Assembly (NCBI GenBank): GCA_016190465.1
Contig: JACPQP010000378.1
Span: 1 to 14,427, forward strand
Source of the DNA: Chloroflexota bacterium
GTDB lineage: Bacteria; Chloroflexota; UBA6077; FW602-bin22; JACPQP01
Length of the DNA: 14,427 nucleotides
Reading direction: 5' to 3'
Part shown: positions 13,994 through 14,427 of the stretch, piece after piece
How positions within the stretch are numbered: the first letter of the stretch is position 1
Layout: every line of letters starts with the position of its first letter
Notes under the pieces: model-generated
The model's database searches: none
Told to the model about the DNA's origin: nothing
Seen by the model: only the letters and a program-made list of their open reading frames with translations
Program-made: the position numbers and the translations under genes

Positions 13994-14427
<434 letters not shown>

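Overview
The window looks like a chromosomal piece of a GC-rich bacterium, most likely an uncultured or thermophilic member of Chloroflexota. That call rests on the partial 16S rRNA at the right end (motifs around 14336-14427 that I associate with this phylum, from memory and not searched), on a DapL-type lysine pathway, and on von Willebrand A (vWA) gene families common in Chloroflexota. I cannot name the genus.

Layout. (1) Positions 1-1297: a small Cys-X-X-Cys protein on the minus strand (161-577) and a small two-helix membrane protein on the plus strand (713-1042), divergently oriented around a promoter region and flanked by short GC-rich repeats. (2) Positions 1298-9270, all minus strand: a probable five-gene operon. 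In transcription order it holds a 584-residue membrane/coiled-coil protein, a DUF58 vWA protein, a 615-residue BatA-type vWA membrane protein, a 916-residue protein with two vWA domains and a glutamine-amidotransferase-like region, and a 130-residue four-helix membrane protein with no ordinary start codon. It resembles the MoxR/Bat family of membrane-anchored vWA systems, but no MoxR ATPase is present in the window. (3) Positions 9359-13584, minus strand: a compact lysine/diaminopimelate operon, dapA-dapB-lysA-dapL, with overlapping or nearly abutting genes; lysA starts at TTG. (4) Positions 13585-13988: a divergent control region holding a dapA promoter on the minus strand and a near-consensus rRNA promoter on the plus strand. 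(5) Positions 13989-14427: the first ~440 bases of 16S rRNA, cut by the window edge.

How the genes fit together. DapA and DapB make tetrahydrodipicolinate, DapL converts it directly to LL-diaminopimelate, and LysA decarboxylates meso-diaminopimelate to lysine. The epimerase DapF must lie elsewhere. The vWA proteins probably form or regulate an envelope complex through metal-dependent (MIDAS) contacts; its substrate is unknown.

The most unusual theme is a set of short GC-rich repeats that have entered genes and gene junctions. They duplicated the DUF58/vWA junction and left a 25-codon coupled mini-ORF, filled a 163-bp gap inside the vWA operon, entered the linker of the 916-residue protein as an 8-bp tandem repeat, and extended DapA with a repeat-encoded tail that also supplies its stop codon and the likely dapB ribosome-binding site.
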